A stretch of DNA of 43,628 nucleotides from Dehalococcoidia bacterium (GCA_020353235.1 CP070693.1:924644-968271), one strand, 5' to 3'; shown: positions 9,004-18,063, counted from the stretch's first letter. The notes: a model not told the origin generated them from the letters alone. Numbers and translations are program-made.

Positions 9004-9536
9004 CTCCGTCTCCGGCGCCGACTGCTGACCAGTTCGCCCGCTTTGATATCGGGCAGTAGCGGCAGCTGGCTGGTGGCCGGCGCGCTGGCTTCACTGCCGA
9101 CTAGGGTGTCCACCTCCTGCATCAGGGCAGAGATGTCGGTAAAGTCGCGGTAAACACTGGCAAAACGAATATAGGCAATCTGGTCCAGCTTCTTTAACCG
9201 TGCCATGACCATATCACCGATAATATCGCTGGCTATTTCCAGCTTGCCCAGCTGGTAGAGCTCGGCTTCAATATCATCAACCAGCTTGTCTACGGTCCCG
9301 GTAGGCAGTGGTCGTTTTTCGCAGGCCTTGCGGATACCGCTGAGCAGCTTCTCCCGGTTAAACTCCTCGCGGCGATTGTCCTTCTTGACCACGAAGAGGC
9401 TGGCTGGCTGCAGCCGCTCATAGGTGGTGAAACGCGAGCCGCAGCTCAGGCACTGACGGCGGCGGCGCACCCCATCATCAATATCGCGGGAGTCAATCAC
9501 CTTGGAATCGTTATAACCGCAATAGGGGCAATTCAT
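9000..9536 (-). CDS. nrdR: Transcriptional repressor NrdR
   Basis: NrdR is the ATP/dATP-sensing repressor of ribonucleotide reductase genes. The N-terminal zinc ribbon is clear (CPYCG at the start, then RRRRQCLSCGSRFTTYE). The ATP-cone follows (VVKKDNRREEFNREKLLSGIRKACEKRP). IAYIRFASVYRDF is the usual end of the family core. At 178 residues it is slightly longer than the ~150-residue norm because of a basic tail ending in RRRRRR. ATG at 9536 is preferred over the adjacent GTG at 9539 because it begins the conserved MNCPYCG. It shares an operon with nrdJ and has NrdR-box-like sites in its own promoter, implying autorepression. Confidence 0.96.
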   Translation of the reverse strand: MNCPYCGYNDSKVIDSRDIDDGVRRRRQCLSCGSRFTTYERLQPASLFVVKKDNRREEFNREKLLSGIRKACEKRPLPTGTVDKLVDDIEAELYQLGKLEIASDIIGDMVMARLKKLDQIAYIRFASVYRDFTDISALMQEVDTLVGSEASAPATSQLPLLPDIKAGELVSSRRRRRR

Positions 9537-9546
9537 CACATTTCCT

Positions 9547-9598
9547 ACACTATATAGTGAAACAGGGTGATACTAACACAATATGTAGTGCTTGTCAA
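9547..9598 (-). promoter_or_regulatory. nrdR-nrdJ promoter with two NrdR-box-like palindromes
   Basis: On the minus strand, TTGACA (9593-9598) and TAGTAT (9570-9575) are separated by exactly 17 bases. The spacer is filled by ACACAATATGTAGTGC (9576-9591), which matches the published NrdR box pattern acaCwAtATaTwGtgt at all but two positions. A second palindrome, CACTATATAGTG (9548-9559), lies just downstream of the expected start point. It is a perfect dyad, but its core is shorter than the consensus. The two centres are about 30 bp apart, roughly three helical turns, as expected for paired NrdR sites. Confidence 0.85.
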
Positions 9599-9640
9599 GG
9601 GTTTTGGGGGGCAATTTTTATCGGTCAGGACGAGCCTAAA

Positions 9641-9670
9641 TTGACGTTTGCTTAATGGCTTGGTTAGGAT
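9641..9670 (+). promoter_or_regulatory. Promoter of the M16 peptidase gene
   Basis: TTGACG (9641-9646) and TAGGAT (9665-9670) with an 18-base spacer fit a housekeeping promoter. They give a leader of about 25 bases that includes an AAAGGGGT ribosome-binding site before the TTG start at 9704. Confidence 0.6.
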
Positions 9671-9703
9671 ATATAGTCTATTAGCTGAACAAAGGGGTAA
9701 AAA

Positions 9704-10966
9704 TTGTATCGCAAGACTGTTTTGGATAATAAGCTGCGTCTACTTACGGCAAAAATGCCCCATACCCAGTCGGTATCTGTCAGTCTCTTTATCGGCATTG
9801 GCTCCCGTTATGAGACGGATACCGAGGCTGGTATCTCGCATTTTGTCGAGCACCTCTGCTTTCGGGGCACCGCAAAGCGCCCCACCGCCCGCGAGATTTC
9901 AGCGGCCATAGAGGGGGTGGGGGGACTGCTTAACGGCGGCACCGACAAAGAACTAACCACCTACTGGTGCAAGGTAGCCGTGCCCCATTTCGGGCTGGCC
10001 CTGGAGGTGCTAGCGGATATGCTGCTCAATTCCCGCTTTAAACCTCAGGATATCGAGAAAGAGCGCCGGGTTATCGTTGAGGAGATTAAGATGAGTTTTG
10101 ACTTCCCGCCGCAGCGGGTGGGAATGCTCATTGATGAACTATTATGGCCCGAGCACCCGCTGGGGCGCGATATTGCCGGGACTAAAAAGTCGGTTAATGC
10201 CATCAGCCGGGATATGATGCTGGGATATGTCGCTGGTCAATATCGGCCCGATAATACCGTGGTTGCCATTGCCGGTAACATCAAGCACGAGGCGATAGTG
10301 GCTGCCGTGAATCAGGCGTTGGGTAACTGGACCAACCAGCCGCAACCATCCCAATATGCTGATTTTCAGGGGGGGCTGGCGCGGCGGTTTTGTCTGGAGA
10401 CACGTGACATAGTGCAGGCCCATCTCTGTCTGGCCCTGCCCGGTTTATCGCTGGTCCACCCCAGGCGCTTTGCCCTTGATTTGCTCAACATAATTCTGGG
10501 CGAGGGGATGAGCAGCCGCCTGTTTACCGAAATTCGAGACAAGAGGGGGCTGGCCTACAGTATTCACAGCTGTGTTGACCACTATCTTGATTGTGGTTCG
10601 GTGATAGTTTATGCCGGGGTGGAGCCGAAGAACCTGGCCACCACCATTAAGGCTATTCTGGAGCAGCTCAGCAAGCTCAAAGACGAAATCCCGGAGGCGG
10701 AGCTGACCAAGGCGAAAGAACTGGCCAAAGGCCGCCTGTTACTCCGTATGGAGGACAGCCGTAATGTGGCCGGCTGGATGGGGGGACAGGAGATTCTCAC
10801 CCGGCGCATTCTGACTCCGGAGCGGGTGATTGCCCTGATTAATGCCATCACCGCTGAGGAGCTGAAGCAGTTAGCCGCGGAGCTATTAATCAGTCGCCAG
10901 CTCCGCTTGGCTGTGGTCGGTCCGGTGACTGCCGAAGAGCCATTGGAAGAACTGCTGAAATTATAA
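9704..10966 (+). CDS. M16 family zinc metallopeptidase (processing-peptidase-like)
   Basis: The 420-residue protein is a pitrilysin/M16B-type peptidase. The inverted zinc motif HFVEH (H46, E49, H50) is present. E127, in RRVIVEEIKM, lies 76 residues further on, the usual spacing for the third ligand. The C-terminal half has the family's second, non-catalytic domain with SSRLFTEIRDKRGLAYSI and the R/Y substrate-binding pair. Such proteins degrade or process peptides in the cytoplasm. The start is TTG with AAAGGGGT upstream. The gene is divergent from nrdR and ends at a hairpin shared with convergent groEL. Confidence 0.93.
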   Translation: MYRKTVLDNKLRLLTAKMPHTQSVSVSLFIGIGSRYETDTEAGISHFVEHLCFRGTAKRPTAREISAAIEGVGGLLNGGTDKELTTYWCKVAVPHFGLALEVLADMLLNSRFKPQDIEKERRVIVEEIKMSFDFPPQRVGMLIDELLWPEHPLGRDIAGTKKSVNAISRDMMLGYVAGQYRPDNTVVAIAGNIKHEAIVAAVNQALGNWTNQPQPSQYADFQGGLARRFCLETRDIVQAHLCLALPGLSLVHPRRFALDLLNIILGEGMSSRLFTEIRDKRGLAYSIHSCVDHYLDCGSVIVYAGVEPKNLATTIKAILEQLSKLKDEIPEAELTKAKELAKGRLLLRMEDSRNVAGWMGGQEILTRRILTPERVIALINAITAEELKQLAAELLISRQLRLAVVGPVTAEEPLEELLKL

Positions 10967-10996
10967 AAATAGCCGCAGCCTGAAGGCTGCGGCTAT
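10963..10996. terminator. Bidirectional terminator between M16 gene and groEL
   Basis: A perfect 12-bp stem, ATAGCCGCAGCC (10969-10980) and GGCTGCGGCTAT (10985-10996), has a 4-base loop. On the minus strand it is followed by TTTTTAT, a good terminator for groES-groEL. On the plus strand it follows the M16 stop directly but lacks a strong T-run. Confidence 0.85.
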
Positions 10997-11019
10997 CTAT
11001 CAAGGCTTTTCAGGAAGGA

Positions 11020-12642
11020 TTAATACATCCCCTCCATGCCGCCGGCACCGGGCATGGGTGGTGTCTTTTCTTTCTCCGGAATATCGCTGACCAGCGAGTC
11101 AGTAATCAGCACCATCACGGCAATACTGGCCGCATTCTGTAGGGCTGACCGGACCACTTTGGTGGGGTCAATAATGCCCTTGGCCACCATGTCACCGAAC
11201 TCGCCGGCTTCGGCGTCATAGCCCGAGCCGGGCTCGCTCTTCTTGACGGCATCAATGACCACCGAGCCGTCTTTGCCGGCGTTGATGGCAATCCAGCGAA
11301 TCGGCTCCTCAACTGCCTTCCTGATGATGTCCACCCCGGTCGCTTCATCTCCCTCAACCTTCAGCTTATCCAGAACGGGGAGGGCATTGAGCAGGGCGAC
11401 ACCACCTCCGGGCAGGATGCCTTCCTCAACCGCAGCCCGGGTCGCCGATAGGGCATCCTCCACCCGGTGCTTTCTCTCTTTGAGCTCAACCTCGGTCGCC
11501 GCGCCGACTTTAATTACGGCCACGCCGCCGGCCAGCTTGGCCTGCCTCTCCTGGAGTTTCTCGCGGTCAAATTCAGAGGTGGTCTCGTCTATCTGGACCT
11601 TAATCTGCTTGATTCTGGCCTTGAGTTCATCCTCACTGCCTTTACCCTCAACGATGGTGCACTTATCTTTATCGGCGGTCACCCGGCGGGCTCGACCCAG
11701 GTCTTCTACGGTAACCGAGTCAAGCTTGCGGCCAATCTCTTCCGAGATGACCTTGCCCCCGGTGAGAATAGCCATATCCTCCAGCATTTGCTTGCGGCGG
11801 TCACCAAAGCCGGGGGCTTTCACTGCCAGCACATTGATGGTACCGCGCAGTTTGTTGACCGCCAGGGTGGCCAGGGCTTCACCATCGACATCCTCGGCGA
11901 CAATAAGCAGGTTCTTGGTCACCTGGAGCAGCTTCTCCAGAGCCGGCAGCAGGTCAGCCACCGCCGAGATTTTCTTGTCGGTGATGAGGATATAGGGGTC
12001 TTCAATTTCGGCTTCCATCTTCTCGGCATTGGTGATGAAGTAGGGGCTGATATAACCGCGGTCAAACTGCATTCCCTCTACGTATTCGGTCTCATACTTT
12101 ATCCCTTTGGACTCCTCAACGGTGATAACGCCGTCTTTACCTACCTTTTCCATCACCTCAGCAATCAGGTCGCCAATCTCCTTGTCCTTGGCGGTAATGG
12201 TGCCGACCTGGGCGATTTGCTCTTTGCCCTTTACCTCGGTGGAAACCCGCTTGAGCTCGTCAATAACCGCCTGGGTTGCCTTTTCAATCCCCCTCTTCAG
12301 CGCCATGGGCTCGGCGCCGGCGGCGATGTTCTTAAAACCGTTGGTCACGATGGCGTGCGCCAGCAGGGTTGAAGTGGTGGTGCCATCACCACAGGCGTCA
12401 TTGGTCTTGCTGGCGGCTTCCTTGACTATCTGTACCCCCATGTTCTCAAAGGGGTCAGGGAGCTCGATGTCCTTGGCGATGGTAACCCCGTCATCAATTA
12501 CGGAAGGGGCACCCCATTTTTTATCCAGTGCCACGCAGTGTCCCTTGGGACCGAGGGTTACCCTGACGGCATCAGCCAGGGTGTCAATGCCTTTCTTCAG
12601 GGCATGCCTTACTTCCTCATCAAAGATAATCTGTTTTGCCAT
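11020..12642 (-). CDS. groEL: 60 kDa chaperonin GroEL
   Basis: GroEL forms the double-ring ATP-driven folding chamber. The 540-residue sequence has the expected length and motifs: [30 protein letters not shown], the ATPase loop [11 protein letters not shown] (residues 85-95), [19 protein letters not shown] and [13 protein letters not shown]. The C-terminal tail ends GAGGMEGMY, a short version of the usual GGM repeat. The start has AGGAGG just upstream, and the gene lies 29 bases after groES. Control is probably through the CIRCE-like operator ahead of groES. Confidence 0.98.
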   Translation of the reverse strand: MAKQIIFDEEVRHALKKGIDTLADAVRVTLGPKGHCVALDKKWGAPSVIDDGVTIAKDIELPDPFENMGVQIVKEAASKTNDACGDGTTTSTLLAHAIVTNGFKNIAAGAEPMALKRGIEKATQAVIDELKRVSTEVKGKEQIAQVGTITAKDKEIGDLIAEVMEKVGKDGVITVEESKGIKYETEYVEGMQFDRGYISPYFITNAEKMEAEIEDPYILITDKKISAVADLLPALEKLLQVTKNLLIVAEDVDGEALATLAVNKLRGTINVLAVKAPGFGDRRKQMLEDMAILTGGKVISEEIGRKLDSVTVEDLGRARRVTADKDKCTIVEGKGSEDELKARIKQIKVQIDETTSEFDREKLQERQAKLAGGVAVIKVGAATEVELKERKHRVEDALSATRAAVEEGILPGGGVALLNALPVLDKLKVEGDEATGVDIIRKAVEEPIRWIAINAGKDGSVVIDAVKKSEPGSGYDAEAGEFGDMVAKGIIDPTKVVRSALQNAASIAVMVLITDSLVSDIPEKEKTPPMPGAGGMEGMY

Positions 12643-12671
12643 TTTTCTCCTCCTATACTTAAGCGAATTGT

Positions 12672-12968
12672 TTACTTCGGTTTTTTGGCCAGAATGTCAC
12701 TCTCACGCAGGATGATATACTCTTCATCGTCAATCTTGATCTCGGTACCCCCGTACTTGGAGTAAATCACCCGGTCACCTACCTTGATGTCTATGGCAAT
12801 GAGTTTGCCATCCTCGGCACGCCGGCCCGGACCAACCGCCATAACCTCGCCTTCTTGGGGCTTCTCCTTGACGGTATCCGGTATCACAATCCCACCCTTG
12901 GTTATTTCCTCTTTTTCGATGGGCTTGACTACCAGACGGTCGGCTAGCGGCTGAAGTTTGATCGCCAT
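12672..12968 (-). CDS. groES: 10 kDa co-chaperonin GroES
   Basis: The 98-residue protein is full length for GroES, which caps the GroEL ring. [28 protein letters not shown] contains the start of the mobile loop. [11 protein letters not shown] and [33 protein letters not shown] are typical. The ATG is preceded by AAGGAGA. It is the first gene of the groES-groEL operon. Confidence 0.98.
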   Translation of the reverse strand: MAIKLQPLADRLVVKPIEKEEITKGGIVIPDTVKEKPQEGEVMAVGPGRRAEDGKLIAIDIKVGDRVIYSKYGGTEIKIDDEEYIILRESDILAKKPK

Positions 12969-13001
12969 TTTGGTCTCCTTCCTCGTCTGAACCTCAATTT
13001 T

Positions 13002-13028
13002 TTAGCAGTCTCTCCCAGAGACTGCTAA
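13002..13028. promoter_or_regulatory. CIRCE-like operator ahead of groES
   Basis: TTAGCAGTC (13002-13010), nine bases, then GACTGCTAA (13020-13028) reproduces the geometry of the HrcA operator CIRCE (TTAGCACTC-N9-GAGTGCTAA). One base differs in each arm and the two changes are symmetric, so the dyad stays perfect. The spacer TCTCCCAGA is itself nearly palindromic. The site covers the predicted transcription start of groES, as in HrcA-regulated operons. An HrcA gene is not in the window. Confidence 0.85.
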
Positions 13029-13033
13029 ATATT

Positions 13034-13063
13034 ATCATAGCGTAAGCTGGCACTTTGCCGCAA
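13034..13063 (-). promoter_or_regulatory. groES promoter
   Basis: On the minus strand, TTGCGG (13058-13063) and TATGAT (13034-13039), spaced by 18 bases, give a housekeeping-type promoter. The expected start point falls inside the CIRCE-like dyad. Confidence 0.6.
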
Positions 13064-13216
13064 CTCAGCGAATGATTATTCACCGCCGGTATCAGTAGCT
13101 TACGGGTTTTTTAAGACCAGAAGAAGCCTGTATTCGCTATAAAAGTCTCTTTTTGTCCTTTATTCTCTTTTTTTCATCTAGTTAGCTGGCCTGTTTCGCC
13201 GGTGGGAGGTATTAAT

Positions 13217-13245
13217 TTGGGGATAACCGCCGAGTGTGCTATAAT
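13217..13245 (+). promoter_or_regulatory. Promoter with extended -10 for the small membrane protein
   Basis: A perfect TATAAT (13240-13245) is preceded by a TG, and by TTGGGG (13217-13222) at a 17-base spacing. The predicted start leaves only about 10 bases before the ATG at 13262, including GAGGT. Confidence 0.65.
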
Positions 13246-13261
13246 TTAATCGAGGTTAGCG

Positions 13262-13447
13262 ATGTCGTGTTTTCCCAGCTTTAACCAGTATCGTTATGAA
13301 GTTGCCCAGAAGGCCAAAAAGATAAGCAAGGCTCAGCCAGGTACCTGGCAGGATTTTCTCTGTGAGCTGGTCGGGCCGCTTACCATGATACTCATCGCCG
13401 CCGTACTGACGGCGGCCGCCATTTTCGTCAAGCAGCTGATTGGCTAG
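13262..13447 (+). CDS. Small single-span membrane protein, unknown
   Basis: The 61-residue product has a basic N-terminal half (YRYEVAQKAKKISKAQPGTWQDF) and one C-terminal membrane span (VGPLTMILIAAVLTAAAIFV). I do not recognise the family. A good promoter and a GAGGT site directly upstream, and normal codon use, make it likely to be real. It stands alone between groES (divergent) and tsaD (convergent). Confidence 0.65.
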   Translation: MSCFPSFNQYRYEVAQKAKKISKAQPGTWQDFLCELVGPLTMILIAAVLTAAAIFVKQLIG

Positions 13448-13513
13448 TGAGTTAGCCCCACTGCGGGTTCCACAGTATGTTGTCCTCCCTGCTCCCCCAT
13501 CTTTTTTCCCGCC

Positions 13514-14491
13514 TTACCCCAGTTTGAGGCTGGGGATGACATCAAGGTCTAAACTATCTGCCCGGCCGGCTTTGAGCCGGTAGTAACCGCAGGCGGCAAT
13601 CATGGCGGCGTTATCGGTGCACAGTATTGGTGGCGGAATCAAAACGGGCAGGGGTGAACTATCCACCAGCCGCTGGCGGAGCCGCTTATTGGAGGCAACC
13701 CCGCCGGCGAGCAAAATCTGCTTTACCCCCAGCTCTCTGGCGGCGGCTACGGTCTTGGTGACCAAGACATCAATCACTGCCTCCTGAAAGCCGGCGGCGG
13801 CGTCAGCCACCGATGAAATCTGGCCCGCTTCCGCCCGCCGAAGCAGGGCGGTCTTGAGGCCGCTGAAGCTGAAATCGTTAGTCCCCTTGAGCCAGGCGCG
13901 GGGTAAATCAATAGAGGCAGTGCTCTTGCCGGCGGCCTGCTCGATGGCGGGGCCACCGGGATAGCCCAGCCCCAGAATGCGGGCGGCTTTATCAAAGGCT
14001 TCGCCGGCGGCGTCATCCCGCGTCCTGCCCAGCACCACATAGTCCCCGTGCCCCTTCATCAAGACCAGGTCACTGTGCCCCCCGGAGACAATCAGGCAGA
14101 CTACGGGGAAATTAATGGTCTGATCGGTCAGCCAGTTGGCGTAGATGTGCCCCTCAAGGTGGTTCACCCCGCTGATGGGCAAATCATGGGCGGCGGCGAC
14201 CGCCTTGGCCATATTCACCCCGACCAGTAGCGAGCCGGCCAGACCGGGCCCCATGGTGACGGCAATGCCATCGAGGTCGCTCAGGCTGGCTTTAGCCTCA
14301 GCCATCGCCTTCTCTATAACCGGAATAATGGTCAGGAGGTGCTGCCTTGAGGCTACCTCGGGGACAATCCCACCATAGCGGGCGTGGAGCTCCACCTGGG
14401 AGGCTATCTGGTTGGCTCGGATTTTAGCCCCGTCCGCCACCACGGCGGCGGCGGTTTCATCACATGAGGTCTCGATACCCAGAATTTGCAT
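13514..14491 (-). CDS. tsaD: tRNA N6-threonylcarbamoyladenosine transferase TsaD
   Basis: TsaD transfers the threonylcarbamoyl group to A37 of ANN-decoding tRNAs. The 325-residue protein shows the family start ([16 protein letters not shown]), the metal-binding HLEGH motif (H111, H115), [11 protein letters not shown], and the C-terminal [17 protein letters not shown] and [15 protein letters not shown] segments. It appears complete though slightly short. Its partners TsaB and TsaE are not nearby. A TATACT box sits 8 bases from the ATG, so the mRNA is probably leaderless. The gene is divergent from the CNNM-type gene. Confidence 0.96.
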   Translation of the reverse strand: MQILGIETSCDETAAAVVADGAKIRANQIASQVELHARYGGIVPEVASRQHLLTIIPVIEKAMAEAKASLSDLDGIAVTMGPGLAGSLLVGVNMAKAVAAAHDLPISGVNHLEGHIYANWLTDQTINFPVVCLIVSGGHSDLVLMKGHGDYVVLGRTRDDAAGEAFDKAARILGLGYPGGPAIEQAAGKSTASIDLPRAWLKGTNDFSFSGLKTALLRRAEAGQISSVADAAAGFQEAVIDVLVTKTVAAARELGVKQILLAGGVASNKRLRQRLVDSSPLPVLIPPPILCTDNAAMIAACGYYRLKAGRADSLDLDVIPSLKLG

Positions 14492-14499
14492 ACCTTAAA

Positions 14500-14505
14500 A
14501 GTATA
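14500..14505 (-). promoter_or_regulatory. -10 box of tsaD
   Basis: TATACT on the minus strand lies 8 bases from the tsaD ATG, which puts the start point within about 0-2 bases of the start codon. I could not find a convincing -35 element. Confidence 0.45.
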
Positions 14506-14593
14506 GCATAGATAGTTTAGTTCTTTTGACACACCTAGAAGCCAATGATATGATTTGGCTACGGGGAGTATCTTCAATAGTGGGGTGATCTAG

Positions 14594-15967
14594 ATGTCTA
14601 ATATGGAAACACTATATTGGGTGCTGCTGTTGGTTTTTCTGGTTTTATCCGCCTTCTTTTCCAGCTCGGAGACCGCCTTTGTCTCCCTGCAGCGGGTAAA
14701 GGTTGAGCACCTGGTCAGCACCGGGGTGAAGGGGGCAAAGCGGGTTTCCAAGCTGATTGAGTACCCGGAGCGGTTTCTCTCCACCATTCTGCTGGGCAAC
14801 AATCTGGTAAACACGGCGATGGCCGCTATCGCTACCGTGCTGGCGGTCTCTTTCTGGGGAGAAAAGCAGGGGGTGGTCGTTGCCACCGTGGCGGTAACTG
14901 TTGTCCTGCTCATATTCGGTGAGACCGTTCCCAAGACCATGGCTGCCCACCATTCGGAAAAGATATCACTGCTGTTTGCCCGGCCGATACAGTTAATTGG
15001 CTGGTTATTTAATCCGGTGGTGGTGGTGCTGAGCTGGATGGCTTCCGCCTTCACCAGGCTGGTCGGGGGCACGCCGGTAGCCCGGTCCATAATCAGCGAT
15101 GAGGAGATTCGCACTATGATATCGGTGGGGCACAAAGAGGGCACGGTGGAGGAAAAGGAAGCCGAGATGCTGCACAAGGTCTTTGATTTTGGCGACCGCC
15201 CGGTTCATGAGGTGATGATACCGCGCCTAGAAGTGGTCTCAATCGAGAAAGGGTCCAAGCTGTCTGATTTCCTGGCTCTGTACACCAAGTCCCCGGTATC
15301 CCGCCTGCCGGTGTATGAGGAGAATATGGATAATGTGGTCGGCATTCTCTCGGTCAAAGACGTGCTTATGGCGCTGGCCAGTAGCAGTGTGGATAGGGAT
15401 AGTCTGATTGATGACTTGATGCGCCCGGCTTACTTTGCGCCGGAGACGAAGCTAATCAATGAGCTCTTTGCCGAGATGAGGGACAAAAACTTTCGCATGT
15501 CGGTGGTTATTGATGAGTACGGCGGCACTGCCGGCATCGTTAGCCTGAGCCGTCTGGTGGAGGAGATTGTCGGCCCGGTGGGTGACGAGCTGGCGGCGGC
15601 CGAAAAAGAATACGAAGCCATCAACGAGTACACTTTCCAGATTGATGGCGGTATGCGTATTGATGAAGCCAATGACGAGATGGAGCTAAATCTACCCGAG
15701 GGTGACTATGAGACAGTGGCCGGCTTTGTTTTGCACCTGCTCGGGCATATCCCGAAGCGGGGCGAAAAGGTGAGGTATCAGGACATGAAGCTGGTCATAA
15801 CCAAGATGCGCGGCAGGAAAATTGAGGAAATTCTGCTGACCAAGAAAAAGCCACCCCGGGAAGCCAAGGCGGAGCCGGGCAAAGCAGCCCCGGCCGAACC
15901 GGGCCAGGAAACCAAGGCAGGGCCGGAGGAAGAGCCCAAAGGAAAAGATGCAGCGTCTGCGCGTTAG
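14594..15967 (+). CDS. CNNM/CorC (HlyC)-family membrane protein
   Basis: The 457-residue protein has the full family layout: a DUF21/CNNM membrane domain over residues 1-175 (FFSSSETAFVSLQR near the start, then several hydrophobic spans), two CBS repeats at about 205-330 (VHEVMIPRLEVVSI, SRLPVYEENMDNVVGILSVKDVL, FRMSVVIDEYGGTAGIVSLSRLVEEIVG), and a C-terminal CorC_HlyC domain. Relatives move Mg2+ or Co2+ or regulate that transport. A Pro/Ala/Glu/Lys-rich disordered tail of about 35 residues is added at the end. The start has GGGGTGAT upstream. The 3' end overlaps the DUF2344 gene by 20 bases. Confidence 0.92.
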   Translation: MSNMETLYWVLLLVFLVLSAFFSSSETAFVSLQRVKVEHLVSTGVKGAKRVSKLIEYPERFLSTILLGNNLVNTAMAAIATVLAVSFWGEKQGVVVATVAVTVVLLIFGETVPKTMAAHHSEKISLLFARPIQLIGWLFNPVVVVLSWMASAFTRLVGGTPVARSIISDEEIRTMISVGHKEGTVEEKEAEMLHKVFDFGDRPVHEVMIPRLEVVSIEKGSKLSDFLALYTKSPVSRLPVYEENMDNVVGILSVKDVLMALASSSVDRDSLIDDLMRPAYFAPETKLINELFAEMRDKNFRMSVVIDEYGGTAGIVSLSRLVEEIVGPVGDELAAAEKEYEAINEYTFQIDGGMRIDEANDEMELNLPEGDYETVAGFVLHLLGHIPKRGEKVRYQDMKLVITKMRGRKIEEILLTKKKPPREAKAEPGKAAPAEPGQETKAGPEEEPKGKDAASAR

Positions 15968-16589
15968 GTTTGCTCGAGGCGAAGCAGTAAAGTTCATCTC
16001 TCACCTGGATTTGATGCGGCTGTGGCAAAGGGCACTACGCCGTGCCGGCATGCCACTGGCCTATTCCGAGGGATTTAACCCCCACCCCCGCATATCACTG
16101 GCGGCACCCCTGCCCCTCGGGGTAACCAGCGACGCCGAGCTAATGGATATCCTGGTCAGCAAGTGGGTATCCCCCCATTTCTTCACCGGCGCCCTCAGCC
16201 AGCAGCTACCGGCGGGCATTGAAATCAGGCAGGTGTACCCGATGTCGCTGACCCTGCCCTCGCTGCAATCACAGGTCCGCTTTGCCGAATACCGGGTTGA
16301 GGTGGAGACGGAAGAGAAAAACATTGAGGCTAAAATTACCTCTCTGCTGGCGCTAAAGCAGCTGCCGTGGCAGCACCAGCGGGATACCGGTCCCAAGAGC
16401 TACGACCTGAGGGCATTGATTGATGACCTGTGGCAGATTAGCGCTCAGCCTGCCGTTGGCACGATAGGGATGAGGCTGCGCTGTGATAGCCACGGCTCGG
16501 GGAGACCGGAGCAGGTTACGGCTGCCCTCGGTTTTAGCCAGTATCCCCGGTCAATACACCGCACCAAGCTTATTCTGGAAACGAGTTAG
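15948..16589 (+). CDS. DUF2344 (TIGR03936-type) protein, radical SAM partner
   Basis: The 213-residue protein begins with the conserved RVRFARGEAVKFISHLDLMRLWQRALRRA and continues with LAYSEGFNPHPRISLAAPLPLGVTSDAELMDI, diagnostic of the DUF2344 family. In many genomes this domain is the C-terminal part of, or lies next to, the TIGR03960 radical SAM protein. Here that partner is 10 kb away at 4147-5733. No function is firmly established. The start ATG lies inside the preceding gene's end, so translation is probably coupled to it. Confidence 0.9.
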   Translation: MQRLRVRFARGEAVKFISHLDLMRLWQRALRRAGMPLAYSEGFNPHPRISLAAPLPLGVTSDAELMDILVSKWVSPHFFTGALSQQLPAGIEIRQVYPMSLTLPSLQSQVRFAEYRVEVETEEKNIEAKITSLLALKQLPWQHQRDTGPKSYDLRALIDDLWQISAQPAVGTIGMRLRCDSHGSGRPEQVTAALGFSQYPRSIHRTKLILETS

Positions 16590-16594
16590 CTCAG

Positions 16595-18043
16595 ATGTCT
16601 ACTCAGGAAGAAAATCAGCAGTCGCTGGAACGGAAAGTATTAGATTTTATCCGCGAGCATCACCTGGTATCGGCGGCAAAGCCGCTGGTGGTGGCTGTCT
16701 CCGGTGGTCCCGATTCGGTCTGCCTCTTTCATATTCTGTTCGGGCTACAACAGGAGCTGGGGGTAAAGCTTCATGTGGCCCACCTCAACCACCAGCTGCG
16801 TGGGGCAGAGGCGGATACAGATGCCCGCTATGTGGCTGAGTTGGCGCAGCGCTTTGCGGTTCCGGCTACCATTGAGCCGCGTGATGTCAAAGCTTATCAG
16901 GCCGAGCACCGTCTATCTCTGGAAGAGGCGGCCCGGGAAGTGAGGTATGCCTTCCTGGCCGAGGTAGCCAGGGCTGTGGGCGCGGACCGGGTGGCGGTGG
17001 GGCATACTGTTGACGACCACATTGAGACGATACTGATGCACCTGATTCGGGGCACGGGCAGCCGGGGGCTACGCGGGCTTCAGCCCAAGATTGGCTGGCA
17101 GATTTCGGGCGCCCGCCTGACCATAGTCCGGCCTCTTCTGTCAGCGAGCCGGGAGGAGACCGAGGGCTATTGCCAGCTTCATCAGCTCAGTCCCCGCATT
17201 GACAGCTCTAATCTAGGGCTGTCGCCGCTGCGAAATAGAATCCGGCACCAGCTTCTCCCTCTGCTTGAGGGCTACAACCAGCGCATCGCCGAAGCCCTGC
17301 TCCGTACTGCCGGCATCGCCGGCGATGACCTCGCCTTTCTGGATGGGGCGGTGGCTGAGGCGTGGGACAAAATTGTCCGGAGGCAGAAGAAGGCAATTAC
17401 TCTGGACAGAAGGGGCTTGCTTGAGCTGGCTCCCGCCCTCAAGCGCCATTTGCTGCGGGCCGCCATCGAAGGGCTGATTGGTAACATCAAAGACATTGAG
17501 GCGCATCACATTGAAGAAATCATGGCTATTTTAAACAAGCCGGCCGGTAAGAGGCTGTGCCTGCCCGGCGGCTTAATCTTTGCCGTGGAGTATGACCGCT
17601 ATGTATTGAGTTCCGGCGAGGCCGGTCTGTCCCCCCTCCCCAGGCTGGAGGGTGAGTTCAGTCTCAAGATACCCGGCTTAACCCGGCTGCCGGGCTGGCA
17701 GGTGACGGCAACCATCTTAAACCGAGAGCAGTTGGTAGCGGAGGAGATAGCCACCGGCGATTTCACTGCCTCCTTTGACTTTGCCAGAACAGGTGATAAC
17801 TTAACGGTGCGCACCCGCCGGCGCGGTGACCGCTTTCAGCCGCTGGGCATGGACCAGCCCAAGAAGCTGGGCGAGTTTATGATTGATGCTAAAGTCCCCC
17901 AGGCGTGGCGGGGGCAGGTCCCCCTTGTCTGCTCACCGGCCCAGATATTGTGGGTGGTCGGCTACCGCATTGACGAGAGGGTGAAGGTTACTGACCAAAC
18001 CAAGCGAATTCTGTGCCTCAAGCTAGAAAAGCAGCCCGGGTAA
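16595..18043 (+). CDS. tilS: tRNA(Ile)-lysidine synthase TilS
   Basis: TilS attaches lysine to C34 of the AUA-reading tRNA(Ile) with ATP, switching its identity from Met to Ile. The PP-loop SGGPDS is at residues 36-41. The N-terminal domain has VAHLNHQLRGAEADTDARYV and RVAVGHTVDDHIETILMHLIRGTGSRGLRGL, and the C-terminal domain has RRGDRFQPLGMDQPKKLGEFMIDAKVP. The 482-residue length fits the long bacterial form. It starts 5 bases after the DUF2344 gene, so the three genes from 14594 form an operon. Confidence 0.95.
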   Translation: MSTQEENQQSLERKVLDFIREHHLVSAAKPLVVAVSGGPDSVCLFHILFGLQQELGVKLHVAHLNHQLRGAEADTDARYVAELAQRFAVPATIEPRDVKAYQAEHRLSLEEAAREVRYAFLAEVARAVGADRVAVGHTVDDHIETILMHLIRGTGSRGLRGLQPKIGWQISGARLTIVRPLLSASREETEGYCQLHQLSPRIDSSNLGLSPLRNRIRHQLLPLLEGYNQRIAEALLRTAGIAGDDLAFLDGAVAEAWDKIVRRQKKAITLDRRGLLELAPALKRHLLRAAIEGLIGNIKDIEAHHIEEIMAILNKPAGKRLCLPGGLIFAVEYDRYVLSSGEAGLSPLPRLEGEFSLKIPGLTRLPGWQVTATILNREQLVAEEIATGDFTASFDFARTGDNLTVRTRRRGDRFQPLGMDQPKKLGEFMIDAKVPQAWRGQVPLVCSPAQILWVVGYRIDERVKVTDQTKRILCLKLEKQPG

Positions 18044-18063
18044 TCACTAGCCGGTTTTAGATT

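Noticed and set aside
11467-12372. 301-codon open frame antisense to groEL
   Set aside because: Shadow of groEL codon bias; the translation has no domain pattern.
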